Below, piece after piece: positions 1-10,935 of a DNA stretch of 64,000 nucleotides. The DNA lies in the NCBI GenBank assembly GCA_036971475.1, contig JBAIZL010000216.1:23501-87500 (forward strand), read 5' to 3'. The translations under genes and the position numbers were made by a program. The DNA is from Prosapia bicincta (taxonomy: Eukaryota > Arthropoda > Insecta > Hemiptera > Cercopidae). The notes under the pieces were generated by a model, which saw only the letters and a list, made by a program, of their open reading frames with translations, had not been told where the DNA came from and searched no databases. How positions within the stretch are numbered: position 1 is the stretch's first letter; every line of letters starts with the position of its first letter.

Positions 1-567
1 ATTATCAAGCGGTGTATGGAAGAGAATGCATTGTTCCAATTTGTTGCTTGGCCCCTTTCTGCCACAAGAGATTCAATTGATAGCTTCATAGTTACAGTTG
101 TAATAATAACATTGAAACATAGTGAAAACATTTACATGTATAACAGGAGGAAAGTTTGTTTCAGATAAATTTCGTTTTCGATGTTTTGTATGTGTTTAGT
201 AATATTTAATTTAAACTTGACAAATCTTTTTACAGGTGTTCCTTAATGATAAAACGCCCCTCTTTTGATACTATTTATTATATTTTTCTTTTAGGCCTAG
301 AACCGATTAAAGTTTAACAATTTCCCGACGCTATTTATTTATCTAGAAAAATAAATTAATATCTATAAAAATATTGGTAAAAACCTTTATATAAGTTGCC
401 AAAAGACTTAGAATTTGGTTCCCATACAATAACTATGAAGTATGACGTTTAAATAGGACACATTATGGTAGTATGGATAAAGTATGAATTAGTTTTTTTT
501 AACAATAAATTGTATTTAAAATTAAACATAAAATATCAGTAGATAACAAGTATTTACATAATAAACC
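1..567. other. Sequence downstream of gene 1
   Basis: AT-rich non-coding sequence holding the 3' flank of gene 1. I see no gene or recognisable repeat. Confidence 0.5.
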
Positions 568-3096
568 CTAATGGTGGTAGGCGTACGCAGGAGCAGCGTA
601 ATGAGCACCGGCTGACTTGTGCACAACAGCGTTAAACCCATTGTGAGGATCAGCTGTGTAGTCTACTGTACGAACACTGCCGTCGGGTTCCACGAGGCTG
701 TAGCTCCCTTGGACGACGTCTCCGTCGCGGCTCTCGTGTTGGCTCTTCACGTCACCAGTGTGGGCGTCCTTGATGTCGTACGCGTAGCTGTACTGAGGGT
801 GGGGGTCGTACTCGTCCACAACGGCTGCCTTGGCAGCGTAAGCTGGAGCTGCGTGGTACGCCAAGGGTGCGTGGTATGCCGGAGCTGCGTGGTACGCCAA
901 GGGTGCGTGGTATGCTGGGGCTAACGCGTACGCCGCTGCCATTAGCGAAGTGAATGCTAAAATCTGAAATATTTATTACTTTCAAACATCATCCTAATAA
1001 CATCTTAAACATGTAAATCTAATAGTTAGCATACGTTTCATAGAAGTTGTTTTCATATAATATATCCACTAGTCGTTCTCTTTTTAACTATATATATGCT
1101 ATTGTTTACGACGATACGAATAAAAAACAATGAATATAAACAAAAAAAGTTTTCAAAGTCAGATCCTACTTGGCCGACAAAGAAAAGTTTTATTCCAGTT
1201 ACTTTTTTATAAATAATTAAAATTAGTATAATTCAAGTTACATAACCTAAGCGGTAAACCAGATGCTCCAGCATATCACATAAAACAATAAATCAGATAT
1301 TTTATGAAATCCTATGTTGTCTTATTTTAATCCAAATGGGACGTAATAACTATATTGGATATTTTTGCTCCTTTTTGTGAAAAGCTTTTCTCTCACACAA
1401 AACTAATATGTATTAATTTAATTAATGAATTAATATATGAAATAAACTGTATTAACATCGTGTCATCCACTACAAGTTTAAACAAAATGTATTTGAACTT
1501 TAGTGGATGAACATAAATTATTTTAAATATTTGAACAATGTATATATGAGTGTTAACAAATATTAAGAATAATAGAAGTGTAATAGAAGCAATTGAATCG
1601 TTAACAAAATATTCTAGATTATTATCTGTAATTATATACGTAAATATACTTTGCTGTATACACTAATGTTGATGTGACGAACATAAATACAGTATTTGAA
1701 TATATAATTACGCAAGGAACTGGAAATATCTAAACCAGGGTCTCCAAACTACGCCCAGAGCCAGCTAATGGCTAATTGTTGTGATAAGTCGCATAATAAC
1801 CAGACTTATAATACTTCCGTTTGATTTACTTCCTATATAGAGATTCATGGCAAGTATAATACGCAGAAAAGTTAACTTAGGCGCAATAACTAACAAATAA
1901 TAGGAATTAATTAAATTAACATAATAAATATATGTAAACGTTATAACATGTGTAATACCAATGAGATTTATGTATTGGGATTTTCCTATCGTTTGTAGTT
2001 GTGGTCCAATTTTACTTGTACCAATTATTAAGAAATATTTAAAATGCGCATCGGTCGACTTAGATCTGTTAATATTCTTTACGTACTTAATTTTGGAGAA
2101 AGTTTTCTTTCAGAAGTAAGTAGTACAAAATACCGAAAATAGCCCGCGAGCCATATAATGCAAAGTATCAAATTGTGTCAGTGGAAGACACTTGGTACCT
2201 TACCTGTTTCCACGAGTAATCAATGGTCGTAGCAATACAGTACAATAAAATAAGGGCTAAACCTGCGAATTCGCAAGCTATTCGTTCACGGCGCGTACTC
2301 GGCGACTAGTCGAGATGTGTAAAGTATAGATAGGGTCTACTGGCAGGAAATTAAAACTTTGTTTGCCTTTGAATTTACTGAAGTAATCTGTATGCCCCCA
2401 AAACTGAAAAGTTCGGAGTCCTCTGACGTATTTGTGGGAGTGTAACTGAATGTCTGTGTGCATACTTTAAAATTATGTGTGACAAATGTGTTTATTAATG
2501 TATTTTAAATACTGGAATACAAATGTAATTAGGCATATATTGTGTTTTTTTATTAAAAAATGTAATTAGTAAAATTTTAAAAAGTGAAAAAAATTATTCC
2601 TACCATGTTTTCAAAAGTGTACGTAATTTGTACCATGGCAGTTTATCAGTGCATGAAAATGTACACATTGCAAGTAAACACAATATCAACTAGTGTAATG
2701 CGTCACTAACGGATGATGTCATCTTCGACGAAACTAGTTTATTGAATAATAATAGTGATAACTAATATTTGTTTCAATATTTGGACAAATATCAACTCAA
2801 ATATATTGAGCAATATTAACAGTATATAATTACAAATTATTGTTTTAATAAATTTAAAACTTTATGAAATTATTGTTTTAATAAATTTAAAACTTTATGA
2901 AATTACTGTTTTTTTTTATGAATCGGGGTTTAGTTAAGCTGAAATTAAATTGCTCGTACGTATGTAGGGTATTTATTTAAAGTTTATCGGTTCCCTATGT
3001 TTTAAAATACCTACACATTTAAAACAAAATATTCTCACATATTGAATGATGTTAAATCATAACACTATCTTGGCAACTGCTTACCTTGGCAGACAT
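568..3096 (-). CDS. RR-2 cuticular protein, gene 1 of cluster
   Basis: Secreted structural protein of chitinous cuticle. CDS = exon 1 at 3085-3096 (ATG TCT GCC AAG, then gtaagc) joined to exon 2 at 568-963 (acceptor atttcag, stop TAG at 568-570); intron 2121 bp, phase 0; 135 aa. Residues 1-17 ([17 protein letters not shown]) form a signal peptide that only becomes complete after splicing. Residues 18-54 repeat [12 protein letters not shown] blocks. The extended Rebers-Riddiford domain is at about 55-120, with the RR-2 hallmarks [37 protein letters not shown] and [15 protein letters not shown]. The C-terminus is Tyr/Ala/His-rich. An ATG inside exon 2 (942) would give a protein with no full signal peptide, so I reject it. 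A possible variant poly(A) signal (AATACA) lies at 511-516. Family assignment is firm; the start is inferred from splice sites and the promoter at 3127-3157. Confidence 0.88.
1158..1565 (+). repeat. Dispersed repeat family A copy (in intron of gene 1)
   Basis: Decayed copy of a family recurring at least twelve times in the window. Family order: TCCTACTTAGGTCAACAAAG; ACAGCTGTT then CAGCTGTTTTATGAAATC; CCAAATGGGACGAAATAACT; GCCCCTTTTGTG; TTAATTAATGAATTAAT; a GTCATCCACTACAAG block; TGTATTTGAACTT; GGATGAATAAA; ATTAACGATTGAAAATTTGA; (TA)n; GAGAGTGTGAGCTAATAGAA. No coding capacity. Probably a non-autonomous mobile element of unknown class. Confidence 0.7.
1566..3084. other. Remainder of gene 1 intron
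   Basis: AT-rich intron sequence. One 36-bp direct duplication at about 2835-2906. Otherwise nothing recognisable. Confidence 0.5.
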
Positions 3097-3126
3097 GTCT
3101 AGTCCAATGATTGCTTGAATAATGAC

Positions 3127-3230
3127 ACTGATTTATGCGGGGCTCACGGCTTAAATACACTGGCCAACCCGCTCCCAGTCAAATATTTTCCTTTTTGCAT
3201 GAACCAATCTGCCAAGCCCCTTTCACTTTC
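3127..3230 (-). promoter_or_regulatory. Core promoter of gene 1
   Basis: On the minus strand TATTTAAG (3150-3157) is followed 28 nt later by a TCAGT initiator (3127-3131), then about 30 nt of leader to the ATG at 3096. This spacing is the arthropod TATA-Inr norm. A short CTTTCACT-containing stretch at 3214-3230 matches part of the upstream block of genes 3-6. Confidence 0.75.
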
Positions 3231-3518
3231 TTCTGATAGATTCTGATGGTAGCGCTATTAATTCATTAAAATATTCAAAACGCTGTAATTAGGTAATAAG
3301 AGCCGTTTTAATTGCTCAACAAACCTTCCCTCACCCGGAATTCAATCCCAAGTAGATGTTTTTACACAGAAGCCATTTGATAAATGGCATTATTTACATT
3401 AAATGATAACATTTTGTTTGGCATAAAATTTACTCAATAAATGCAACAGGTTGTCTATAATGGATACAAAGCTAAAGCATGTTACAGAAATAACGAGTAA
3501 TATAAATAAAGAAGATTT

Positions 3519-3890
3519 TAAATTCAATCCCTACTTAGGGAAAATTTTATTTTAGTTACTTTCTATTAAATAATTACAATTAATATTAATAAACTAGCAT
3601 ATTCTATGTGTTAATACAGTTGTTCTACAACATTACCTGTAACGTAAAATCAGCGGTTTTATAAAATCATATATCACTTATTTTGATGTGACGAAATAAC
3701 TATAATGCATACATTGCCCCTATGTAATGTAAAAATAAAATTAATTCATTAATAAATTTAATTAATGAATTAATGTTTGAAAAATCTGTATTAACAGCAA
3801 GAGTCATCCATTACAAGTTTTAAAAAATCTATTTAAACTTGAATGGATGAATAAAAAGTATTTTATTAACGATTGAGAAAAACCCCTGAA
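3519..3890 (+). repeat. Dispersed repeat family A copy
   Basis: Same block order as the copy at 1158: TCCCTACTTAGG, GACGAAATAACTATAATGCA, ACATTGCCCC, TTAATTAATGAATTAAT, GTCATCCATTACAAG, GGATGAATAAA, ATTAACGATTGA. Lies in the spacer between genes 1 and 2. The rest of that spacer, 3891-4517, shows only the 3' flank of gene 2. Confidence 0.7.
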
Positions 3891-4461
3891 AATTTTATTC
3901 TCAGATTGTCTGAAGCAAGCCATACACTGTGTGAATAAATATTTATGACAAGTCTCACAATTGAAATTGGTTTTATCCAAGTAACTACCTTCGGCTACTA
4001 CTATAAACAAACATCTCAACTTTAGTCGTTAGATGTTTCCAAAAAAATAACATTAATGGAAAATATGGAGTCTTTGTATGTTATCCCTCTGAGGATGGTT
4101 ACTTTGTAACTGAAATGTACATTAGGGTAAATTAAAGAAAGTTTGTGGTTAAGAGGTTTTTGTGTATTTATTAGGAAAATATTCCTTGAAACTTTAATCA
4201 GATTAAACGAATATGTAAATATTATGCAAACATTTTATATACATAGAGTTTCGCGTGGATTTTATTGGTTAGCATCAATGAAACTATTCCAATCATAGTG
4301 AATGTAATTATGATATTGTAAGAAGACTTAGCTACTGACAATCAATAGCATTTTCATTATATTATAAAGGTGTTCATTCGGAAAAACGAATATCTTATAA
4401 AGGTTTTCATTCATAGGCTCCATTTGGAAAATACGACAAACACTATAATATAAATTGTTCC

Positions 4462-4467
4462 TTTATT
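4462..4467 (-). other. Poly(A) signal of gene 2
   Basis: AATAAA on the minus strand, 51 nt past the stop codon. Confidence 0.6.
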
Positions 4468-4517
4468 AACAAAATTTAAATATAACGTCTTTTATAAATA
4501 AGTCTTTTAGTGTATGC

Positions 4518-6938
4518 CTAATGGTGGAAGGCGTAAGCTGGAGCAGGAGCTGCGTAATGAACAGGAGTGGCAGCAGCAACAGGAGCATGGCCAACTGCTA
4601 CAGGGTGGCCGGCAGGCTCCTTATGCACGACGGCGTTGAATCCGTTCTGAGGATCGGCCGTGTACTCCACGGTACGGCGGCTGCCATCGGGTTCCACCAG
4701 GCTGTAGGCGCCTTGAACAACATCTCCGTCGCGGCTCTCGTGTTGGCTCTTTACGTCGCCGGTAGTAGCGTCCTGGATGTCGTACGAGAAGCTGTACTGC
4801 GGATGTGGATCGTATTCATCGACGACGCCAGCCTTTGTAGCTACTGCAGCTCCGCCGTGATATGCAGGGGATGCTAACAGAGGTGCGTGGTAGGCCGGGG
4901 CGTGGTAAGCAGGGGCTGCAACTGCGACGGGAGCGTGGTATGCAGGAGCAGCGACTGCGACGGGGGCGTGGTAGGCTGGACTAGTGACTGCAAAGGGGGC
5001 GTGGTAAGCAGGAGAAGTGACTGCGACGGGGGCGTGGTAAGCAGGAGCTGGTATAACCCCGGCGTGAGCCATTGCTACCATAGCAATAAATACGAGAATC
5101 TACAAATAATAATAGTTATTATTTACCTCACATTATCATAATATATATTATTTTTATTAAATTAAAAACTAGTTCTATTATTTATCCACCCTTATATGCT
5201 TTAAGATAAGTTTTGTGAATGTCAAAAACCTAATGACGTACAAAACAACTGTTTATAGTTGTTTTACTGTTCTCGACTTTTCGACCAACACAGTCCTTAT
5301 CAAGATTATAAACCTACTGGATATATCATTAATCCATAAATAACTTAGTAAAAAGTAAATACAAATTAATAATGAGACATTAAGTTTGATTTGCATTTAT
5401 AATTTAACATGACTGTACTACATTATTTTAGTAAAATACAAAGCAGTCTTAGCAAGGACCGTGAGTGTACTGTGCTGGTCGAAGAGTTTCCTATCACTTT
5501 ACAATCCATCAGGGTTTTATTATTGTATTCCTTATATATTACAATTACTTAATTATATATTTTAATTGCCAATTTATTAAAATTATCTGAAAACACTCAT
5601 CAAATTTTGTATATCAAATTCCATACGTGTGTTTTAAGTTTGCTAGATTCTGGGTCGTACACATTATTGTAATTTTATATAGTTTAAAATTGTTTTAAGT
5701 AATATATTTGAATGGCTTTATTTTGCTTTTGAAGGAAATGAGCTGCAGGTATAACGTCACTATGCTATCAACAGCGAAATGTTCATGAACATGCTATAAA
5801 CCTTAGTTTTACTTGTATCTAAATGTTTTCATTATTTACATCGTAACATGCGCTGTCGTTCTTCAACTACGGACGTATTGTAAAACATATTTCCGCCGCT
5901 CAGAGCAACAGTTGTTGCGTAGTTGGTTACTGATTCATAATTGCAATTTTAGTTTAAAACTGTGAAAAATGTTCCAGATTAGTCTAATGAAATAGTAATA
6001 CGTCTAACAGATTATTTTGTGACGGTTTTTGTCACATTCGAGTCATTTCAAATAAAATGTAGGAACTTTTTTAGAATAGTCAAAACCTCAACATAGAGTC
6101 TTTCTAAAAAATCCTTACAAGAACTAAAATTATTTACCACGACAATATGTTGAAAACAGTTACGTTGTTTTTTTTTAATATATCTAAAAAGGCTTATTAC
6201 TTTTTTAATATACTAGAAGAAGGTGTTTGAAGAAAAATGCAATTATGAATTGATAAAAAAAATGTAACTACTCTAATTTTGTGAATTTCTAATATTAAGG
6301 GCAAACATATGTGTAGTTAATTTTTGTTATAGGAGTTGTTACTATTCTATACATACTATAAGTAGGGATAAAAAAACATTGATCCATTGACCGTTAAGAA
6401 GTATTATAACACCTTCATCCTCATATGTGTGTATATATATATATATATATAATAAATATGGTGATATGTTTTCTTGTAATATATATAATAAATTAAAAAT
6501 ATTTCATAAACAAGAATACTTTTAATGAATATATTTATTCAAAGCTTTTCGCCGATAAAATAGTATCAGCATCTTCAGGAAAATAATTATCTAATAAAAT
6601 ACTTTTACAAAATTTATTACAAAGAATAAATTTTTACTTCTTTACAAAGAATTTTGTAAAAGTATTTTATTAGATAATTATTTTCCTGAAGATGCTGATA
6701 CTATTTTATCGGCGAAAAGCTTTGAATAAATATATTCATTAAAAGTATTCTTGTTTATGAAATATTTTTAATTTATTAATTATATATATATATAACAACA
6801 TAGGTTATTCAAATACAAGAATATTATTTATTTAAATTGAAAGCTTTTAGTTGGTAAACAGCACTTTGAATATAAATAAATAATATTGTTGCATTTGAAT
6901 TACATATGTTGTTTTGGATTATTAAACAAGAAAACATA

Positions 6939-7024
<86 letters not shown>

Positions 7025-7198
7025 AACTAAGTCAAAATAAAAATACAAGCATTATAATTGAATTTACAATTATGATGATATGTTGATGATGATGGTACTG
7101 TTAGCCAACGAAAAGCTTTGAATTGTAAATTCAATTATAATTCTTGTATTTGTATTTTGACTTAGTTCTTTATTAATACACAAGAATACATAATGCGA

Positions 7199-7239
<41 letters not shown>

Positions 7240-8336
7240 TTAAAAAAACATATACATATTTACGTATGATACAATACGTATGATTGTGTGCGCTTGTGTG
7301 TGCGTCTTTATCATGCGTAAAATCCCGTAAACATTTGTGATGAAAAAAATTATTTTTAATTCAGTAAACTAAAATATTATTAAACACTGAAGAATATCGC
7401 CTATTGCGACCGAAACCTTATGTCAGAAAGTATTTCATACATTTACGTAAATATAAGACCATCAGCCCTGATTTAGTTCTAAATAAAGGATAAGAATATT
7501 ATATTTAACAGTTCTCCTTAAATAATATTATCTCATTTTCTCTGTGTTTTTTTTCGTATTATATTATTTCGTATAGTAACACTATCGTTTTCTTTAAACT
7601 TAAATATTTTAGGTATAAGCATTTTTAAAACAAATCCTTAATAAAAGTTCAGAAATTTAATGAACTGCAAAAGAATATAGCAAATATTATTTATTAAATT
7701 TACTTCTTCTATTGTCAAAATATCCTATTTTATTGTCGTTTATTATAAATAATAGTTAATATAGTTGTGTATTAGAGTCCTAAACCGATATATAGGTGTC
7801 AGATTCATTCCGTTATAAACCGTTAGCGAACATCATCCGCCGAATGTATATAATCGACATTTAATGCAATTTTAAGTTAAAAATTGTGAATGAGTCACTC
7901 TTCCAGTATGCCAGTTATAAAATATTTGTTCTACAATAAAGTTAAGAAAAGGGTTGCAAATATAAAGGAATATCGTTAAATGTCGTATGTTATGTTTAAG
8001 TGAAACCGGAATAGCGATAGAGGTGTTATCCTATATATATATATATATAGTAAGTGGTTTTAACGCTCACTTCTAGCTCACTTCGGTAGATCCATTGTGG
8101 GACATGTACAAGCAACATTAGTTCAAACTAATTGAAACTTCATTACCATTGAGACGGTCCAACGGTAATTAACTAACTTATAAAACTGCCTGAAAGTTTG
8201 TCGACAAAAGCATTTAAGAGTATACTATGAAGGAGCAGTAGGCTACTTGACGAATACAATACCAGAAAGCAACAGTCTCATCTCACTAAACACAATACAC
8301 TTCCATAACACACAGCACTATTACCTTGAACGCCAT
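4518..8336 (-). CDS. RR-2 cuticular protein, gene 2 of cluster
   Basis: Secreted chitin-binding cuticle protein. CDS = exon 1 at 8325-8336 (MAFK, followed by gtaata) joined to exon 2 at 4518-5099 (acceptor tttgtag, stop TAG); intron 3225 bp, phase 0; 197 aa, the longest of the cluster. Signal peptide [17 protein letters not shown]. Residues about 20-90 are a repetitive linker of PAYHAP + VAVTS/VAVAA blocks, a typical low-complexity arm of cuticle proteins. The RR-2 domain is at about 99-164 ([52 protein letters not shown]), followed by an Ala/Pro/His-rich tail ending AYAFHH. With gene 1 it forms a subgroup ([20 protein letters not shown]) distinct from genes 3-6 ([20 protein letters not shown]). 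A canonical AATAAA lies 51 nt past the stop (4462-4467, reverse). Its intron holds hammerhead-like fold-back elements. Confidence 0.88.
6537..6583 (-). ncRNA. Hammerhead-ribozyme-like core
   Basis: Minus strand: UUUUC, CUGAAGA (6572-6578), a hairpin with arms GCUGAUA and UAUCGGC, GAAA (6547-6550), AGCU, UU, then GAAU. Stem I pairs UUC with GAA. The core is on the sense strand of gene 2, within its intron. Confidence 0.55.
6681..6727 (+). ncRNA. Hammerhead-ribozyme-like core
   Basis: Mirror of the 6537 core, on the plus strand: CTGAAGA at 6686-6692, 7-bp stem II, GAAA at 6714-6717, AGCT, TT, GAAT. Confidence 0.55.
6942..7020. repeat. Compound (TC)n(TA)n microsatellite
   Basis: About 34 bp of TC followed by about 44 bp of TA. 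It abuts the fold-back at 7021. Confidence 0.95.
7021..7171. mobile_element. Fold-back insertion between (TA)n tracts
   Basis: Begins AAAGAACTAAGTCAAAATA and ends with its reverse complement, TTTGACTTAGTTCTTT. The centre (7086-7124) holds a degenerate hammerhead-like core: UGAUGA, a UGGU/GCCA hairpin, GAAA, AGCU, UU, GAAU. The arms recur at 26806 and 26980. Confidence 0.6.
7203..7238. repeat. (TA)n microsatellite
   Basis: Uninterrupted TA run on the far side of the fold-back at 7021-7171. Confidence 0.95.
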
Positions 8337-8366
8337 GGCAGAGTGTTCCGGAGTAAATTCTTTGAA

Positions 8367-8401
8367 TGGTATTGTTCGTTGTTTGGCCGTGTGTTTAAAT
8401 A
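8367..8401 (-). promoter_or_regulatory. Core promoter of gene 2
   Basis: TATTTAAA on the minus strand at 8394-8401, 58 nt upstream of the start codon at 8336. The expected start-site region (about 8367-8373) has no clear TCAGT. The C-rich sequence further upstream (8410-8470) does not match the block shared by genes 3-6. Confidence 0.6.
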
Positions 8402-8449
8402 GATGAACGATCGTTTACCCCCTTCCCTCGGGTGTCGCTGGATCCGCGA

Positions 8450-9826
8450 ATAACCCCCTCCCATCCGGGTAACACCCAGTATTTCATCTTCCCCAAGACG
8501 CTGGTTTCTGTGTCAAGCCGGTCTACATCCACGCTCATCTCGTAGCTTAGCCTCGCCATTATGATGCTAGACCTCTAACAATGCTCGAATCTTTTGCAAT
8601 AGGCATTCTGTAGGCCGTTAATTACCGCCCATGTAATTGTAGTCTTATATACTTGTTGATCCATTTAGTCAAGTCTGCGAGTGTGGCTCATGGGTTATTT
8701 ATGTGTGGTGAATTGAATATGGAAGCCTATTTAATTGTGCAATGCGGTTGCATCATCACGGACGATAGACGAATAAATGAACTATCACCCAAAACGGGTA
8801 TTTGGTTTATATAAAGGAACATATTGTGCTCAGTGCATGTTCCACTTCCTGAGTAGTTCGAGTAGATTAGAAATGTAATAACTTGATCATTTTATAGTTT
8901 TTACAACAGTTACATATATTTATGCGTATTTAAACACTCGTATAGATTATTCTATGAATGAAAATGCAATTGGTAACTGAGTCAACAATATTTGTTTATT
9001 TTAAAACTGCAAGTTTCGGCATCTATTTGTTACCCTTATCAAGCTCGAAACCAGATTACAATGTTTTTAGATTGCGTATGCAGTAAAGTAATTACGATTA
9101 CAATTTTAGTATTTGTAATGGAATAGATTCAATTACAATATTTATGTTTGTGTATGTAGTATTGTGCACGCGTATGAATGAAAATGCGTTTGATTAATAA
9201 TTGTAATTAGTTTACTGTTTACGCAATTTAAAAACATTGTAATATAGTTTCAGGGTTGGTAAGAGCGACGAATTATTTACCGAAACGTTGCTAATTTAAA
9301 GCAAATTGTTGAGCCTGTTATTCACATTTCCATTAATATCGACTTATATTACTTGTTTATAAAGACGGTAAAACTCTAGTATTGAACAATATTTCGTTAA
9401 ATGACGTCATGTAATATTATTTATCAACGTAATTTAGAAGATAAGATTTAAACGTATGATGGTTTCTTCCTCAAGTTATTATCAAGACTATTAGCCACAG
9501 TCATCTCTGACTTTATCTACTAAAACCTTAGTGTCTACAGTTACGCGTCAACACTTTTTGTGTATATTTCAGCTATTTACAACCTTTTACGTGTTTTTGA
9601 AGGATATACGTGAGACCTGAAATGTTTAATGCTAGGTTCTGTTTGGTTGACCTTGTATTCTTAGGTAAGTACTGACGTGCAGGTTTATGTTGGTTATGAA
9701 TTGCCAGTTTCTACTTCTTCTACTAATGTATTTGGGTGTATTTAAAAAGAATTAATTTTCGTGGCCAAATGATTCATAAACATTGATAAAAACTATAACT
9801 GTATGAAGCAACTGTGGCGTAATGTT
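8450..9826. other. Spacer upstream of gene 2
   Basis: No gene seen. Two stretches look like decayed hammerhead/Penelope-type ends: 8993-9055 (minus, UUGAUAAGGG...UGCCGAAACUUGCAG) and 9250-9290 (plus, GGUAAGAG...UUUACCGAAACGUUG). Both are too eroded to call. Confidence 0.4.
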
Positions 9827-9874
9827 TATTTTTAAATAAATAAAACCTCTAAACCACAAGTAACATTTATTTAA

Positions 9875-9917
9875 ACCTTATGTACATTTCGATTGCCCAG
9901 CAATCATCTTCAGAGGT
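9875..9917 (-). ncRNA. Hammerhead-ribozyme-like core
   Basis: Minus strand, 43 nt: ACCU (stem I 5'), CUGAAGA (9907-9913), U, stem II GAUUGC/GCAAUC with loop UGG, GAAA, self-complementary UGUACA, UA, AGGU (stem I 3'). All invariant core bases are present and stem I is fully paired. Confidence 0.6.
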
Positions 9918-9978
9918 ATTTAAAAAATACAACTAACTCTAGTTAGTTACTAACTAGAGTTAGTTGTATTTTTTAAAT

Positions 9979-10021
9979 ACCTCTGAAGATGATTGCTGGG
10001 CAATCGAAATGTACATAAGGT
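9979..10021 (+). ncRNA. Hammerhead-ribozyme-like core
   Basis: Plus-strand mirror of the previous core: ACCT 9979-9982, CTGAAGA 9983-9989, 6-bp stem II, GAAA 10006-10009, TGTACA, TA, AGGT 10018-10021. Predicted cleavage would fall between TA and AGGT. Confidence 0.6.
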
Positions 10022-10260
10022 TTAAATAAATGTTACTTGTGGTTTAGAGGTTTTATTTATTTAAAAATATTGATAAAAACTGTTTTTTTTTAAAAATTCA
10101 ATCGTATTCGAAATCGTTTCTTGTATATTTTCCCATCTTTTAATTTGCCTTAAAGCCTGGCATAAAATGGCGTGTTATTAAACTGTCCCTAAAATCCTAT
10201 TTCTTTGTTATTTACGAAAAGCCTTTTTTGTAGGTTTATATATAAATTCTATATAAACAG

Positions 10261-10301
10261 ACCTAACCTAACCTAAACTAGCTTAACCTAACCTGTTATA
10301 A
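10261..10301 (-). repeat. Interstitial TTAGG telomere-like repeat
   Basis: Plus strand CCTAACCTAACCTAA and, shortly after, CCTAACCT: about five TTAGG-type units, the common insect telomere motif. Too short to be a telomere; either a repair-inserted relic or chance. Confidence 0.5.
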
Positions 10302-10935
10302 CAGTTTGATTTACGAATCGTAAATTCTGTGTCATTTTAATCCTAAGAAACCGAACAAATTGTTAAAATTTACTTCTTTGTTGTTCCCTCTGAAGATGAA
10401 TGCTTTTTAGTCTAAATGTGCGCAAGGTTAATTAAACCTGTTGTGGATAGTAACCTTTTGTTCGTCTGCAGGTTTACCAAGTGTTTTTTTAATTGAAGTG
10501 TTTAAAACATTTCCTTTCAAACCTCAGGAATGGGCTCCTACTAGCATTAATATAAATATTTCGGTAGTAATAGTGTTAGTGTAAAAGTGGTAACTTTAGG
10601 TCATGCGACAAAATCCTGCTTTAGTTTTATACGTTTTACTTGAATCAATTTTTGAGGTTATAAACTATACGGGCTATATATTGTTCGCTGTAGATTTAAC
10701 TTTGTTTTTACTGGTGTATTGTTGCTATATCTAACAGTCCATATGGTAATAAATAATTAGTACTAATGGTAGTGGATTATTATATTATGTACTATTATAT
10801 TAATATATTAATCCTTTATGATACTTTCGTCCTAAAAGGTTTTTACTTGTCCGTACATTTTTTTAATGTGTAGCTTAGCTAAAAATAATAAATCCAATTG
10901 CCTAATTAATAAGTAATATAAAAACTTTTATAATA

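Larger units (their letters stand above)
6487..6779. mobile_element. Fold-back element with hammerhead-like core in each arm
   Basis: Near-perfect inverted repeat of about 290 bp centred near 6633, flanked by (TA)n on both sides and lying in the intron of gene 2. Each arm carries CTGAAGA, a 7-bp hairpin and GAAA. The single-arm copy at 37115-37262 and the fragment at 62181-62250 belong to the same family. The layout fits inverted terminal-repeat pieces of a Penelope-like retroelement, but no reverse transcriptase is present. Confidence 0.7.
9827..10069. mobile_element. Fold-back element, ACCU/AGGU hammerhead family
   Basis: Almost perfect inverted repeat of 243 bp, centre near 9949. Arms begin TTTTTAAATAAATAAAACCT and share CTAAACCACAAGTAACATTT. 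A second full copy lies at 40365-40607. Both follow the same outer sequence (GAAGCAACTG, GGCGTAAT), so the mobile unit is somewhat longer than the palindrome. No coding capacity. Confidence 0.7.

Noticed and set aside
619..924. Plus-strand open frames opposite the cuticle genes (also at 4521, 13560, 21993, 37836, 52241 and 61225)
   Set aside because: They are antisense shadows of the GC-rich RR-2 exons, with no domain and no independent promoter.
6824..7086. Open frames rich in YIYIYI or SLSLSL
   Set aside because: Translations of the (TA)n and (TC)n microsatellites.
7386..7430. Further hammerhead core (CTGAAGA ... GCGACCGAAACC)
   Set aside because: Core boxes are present, but stem I does not pair and no UH follows in the right place; at best a decayed copy.
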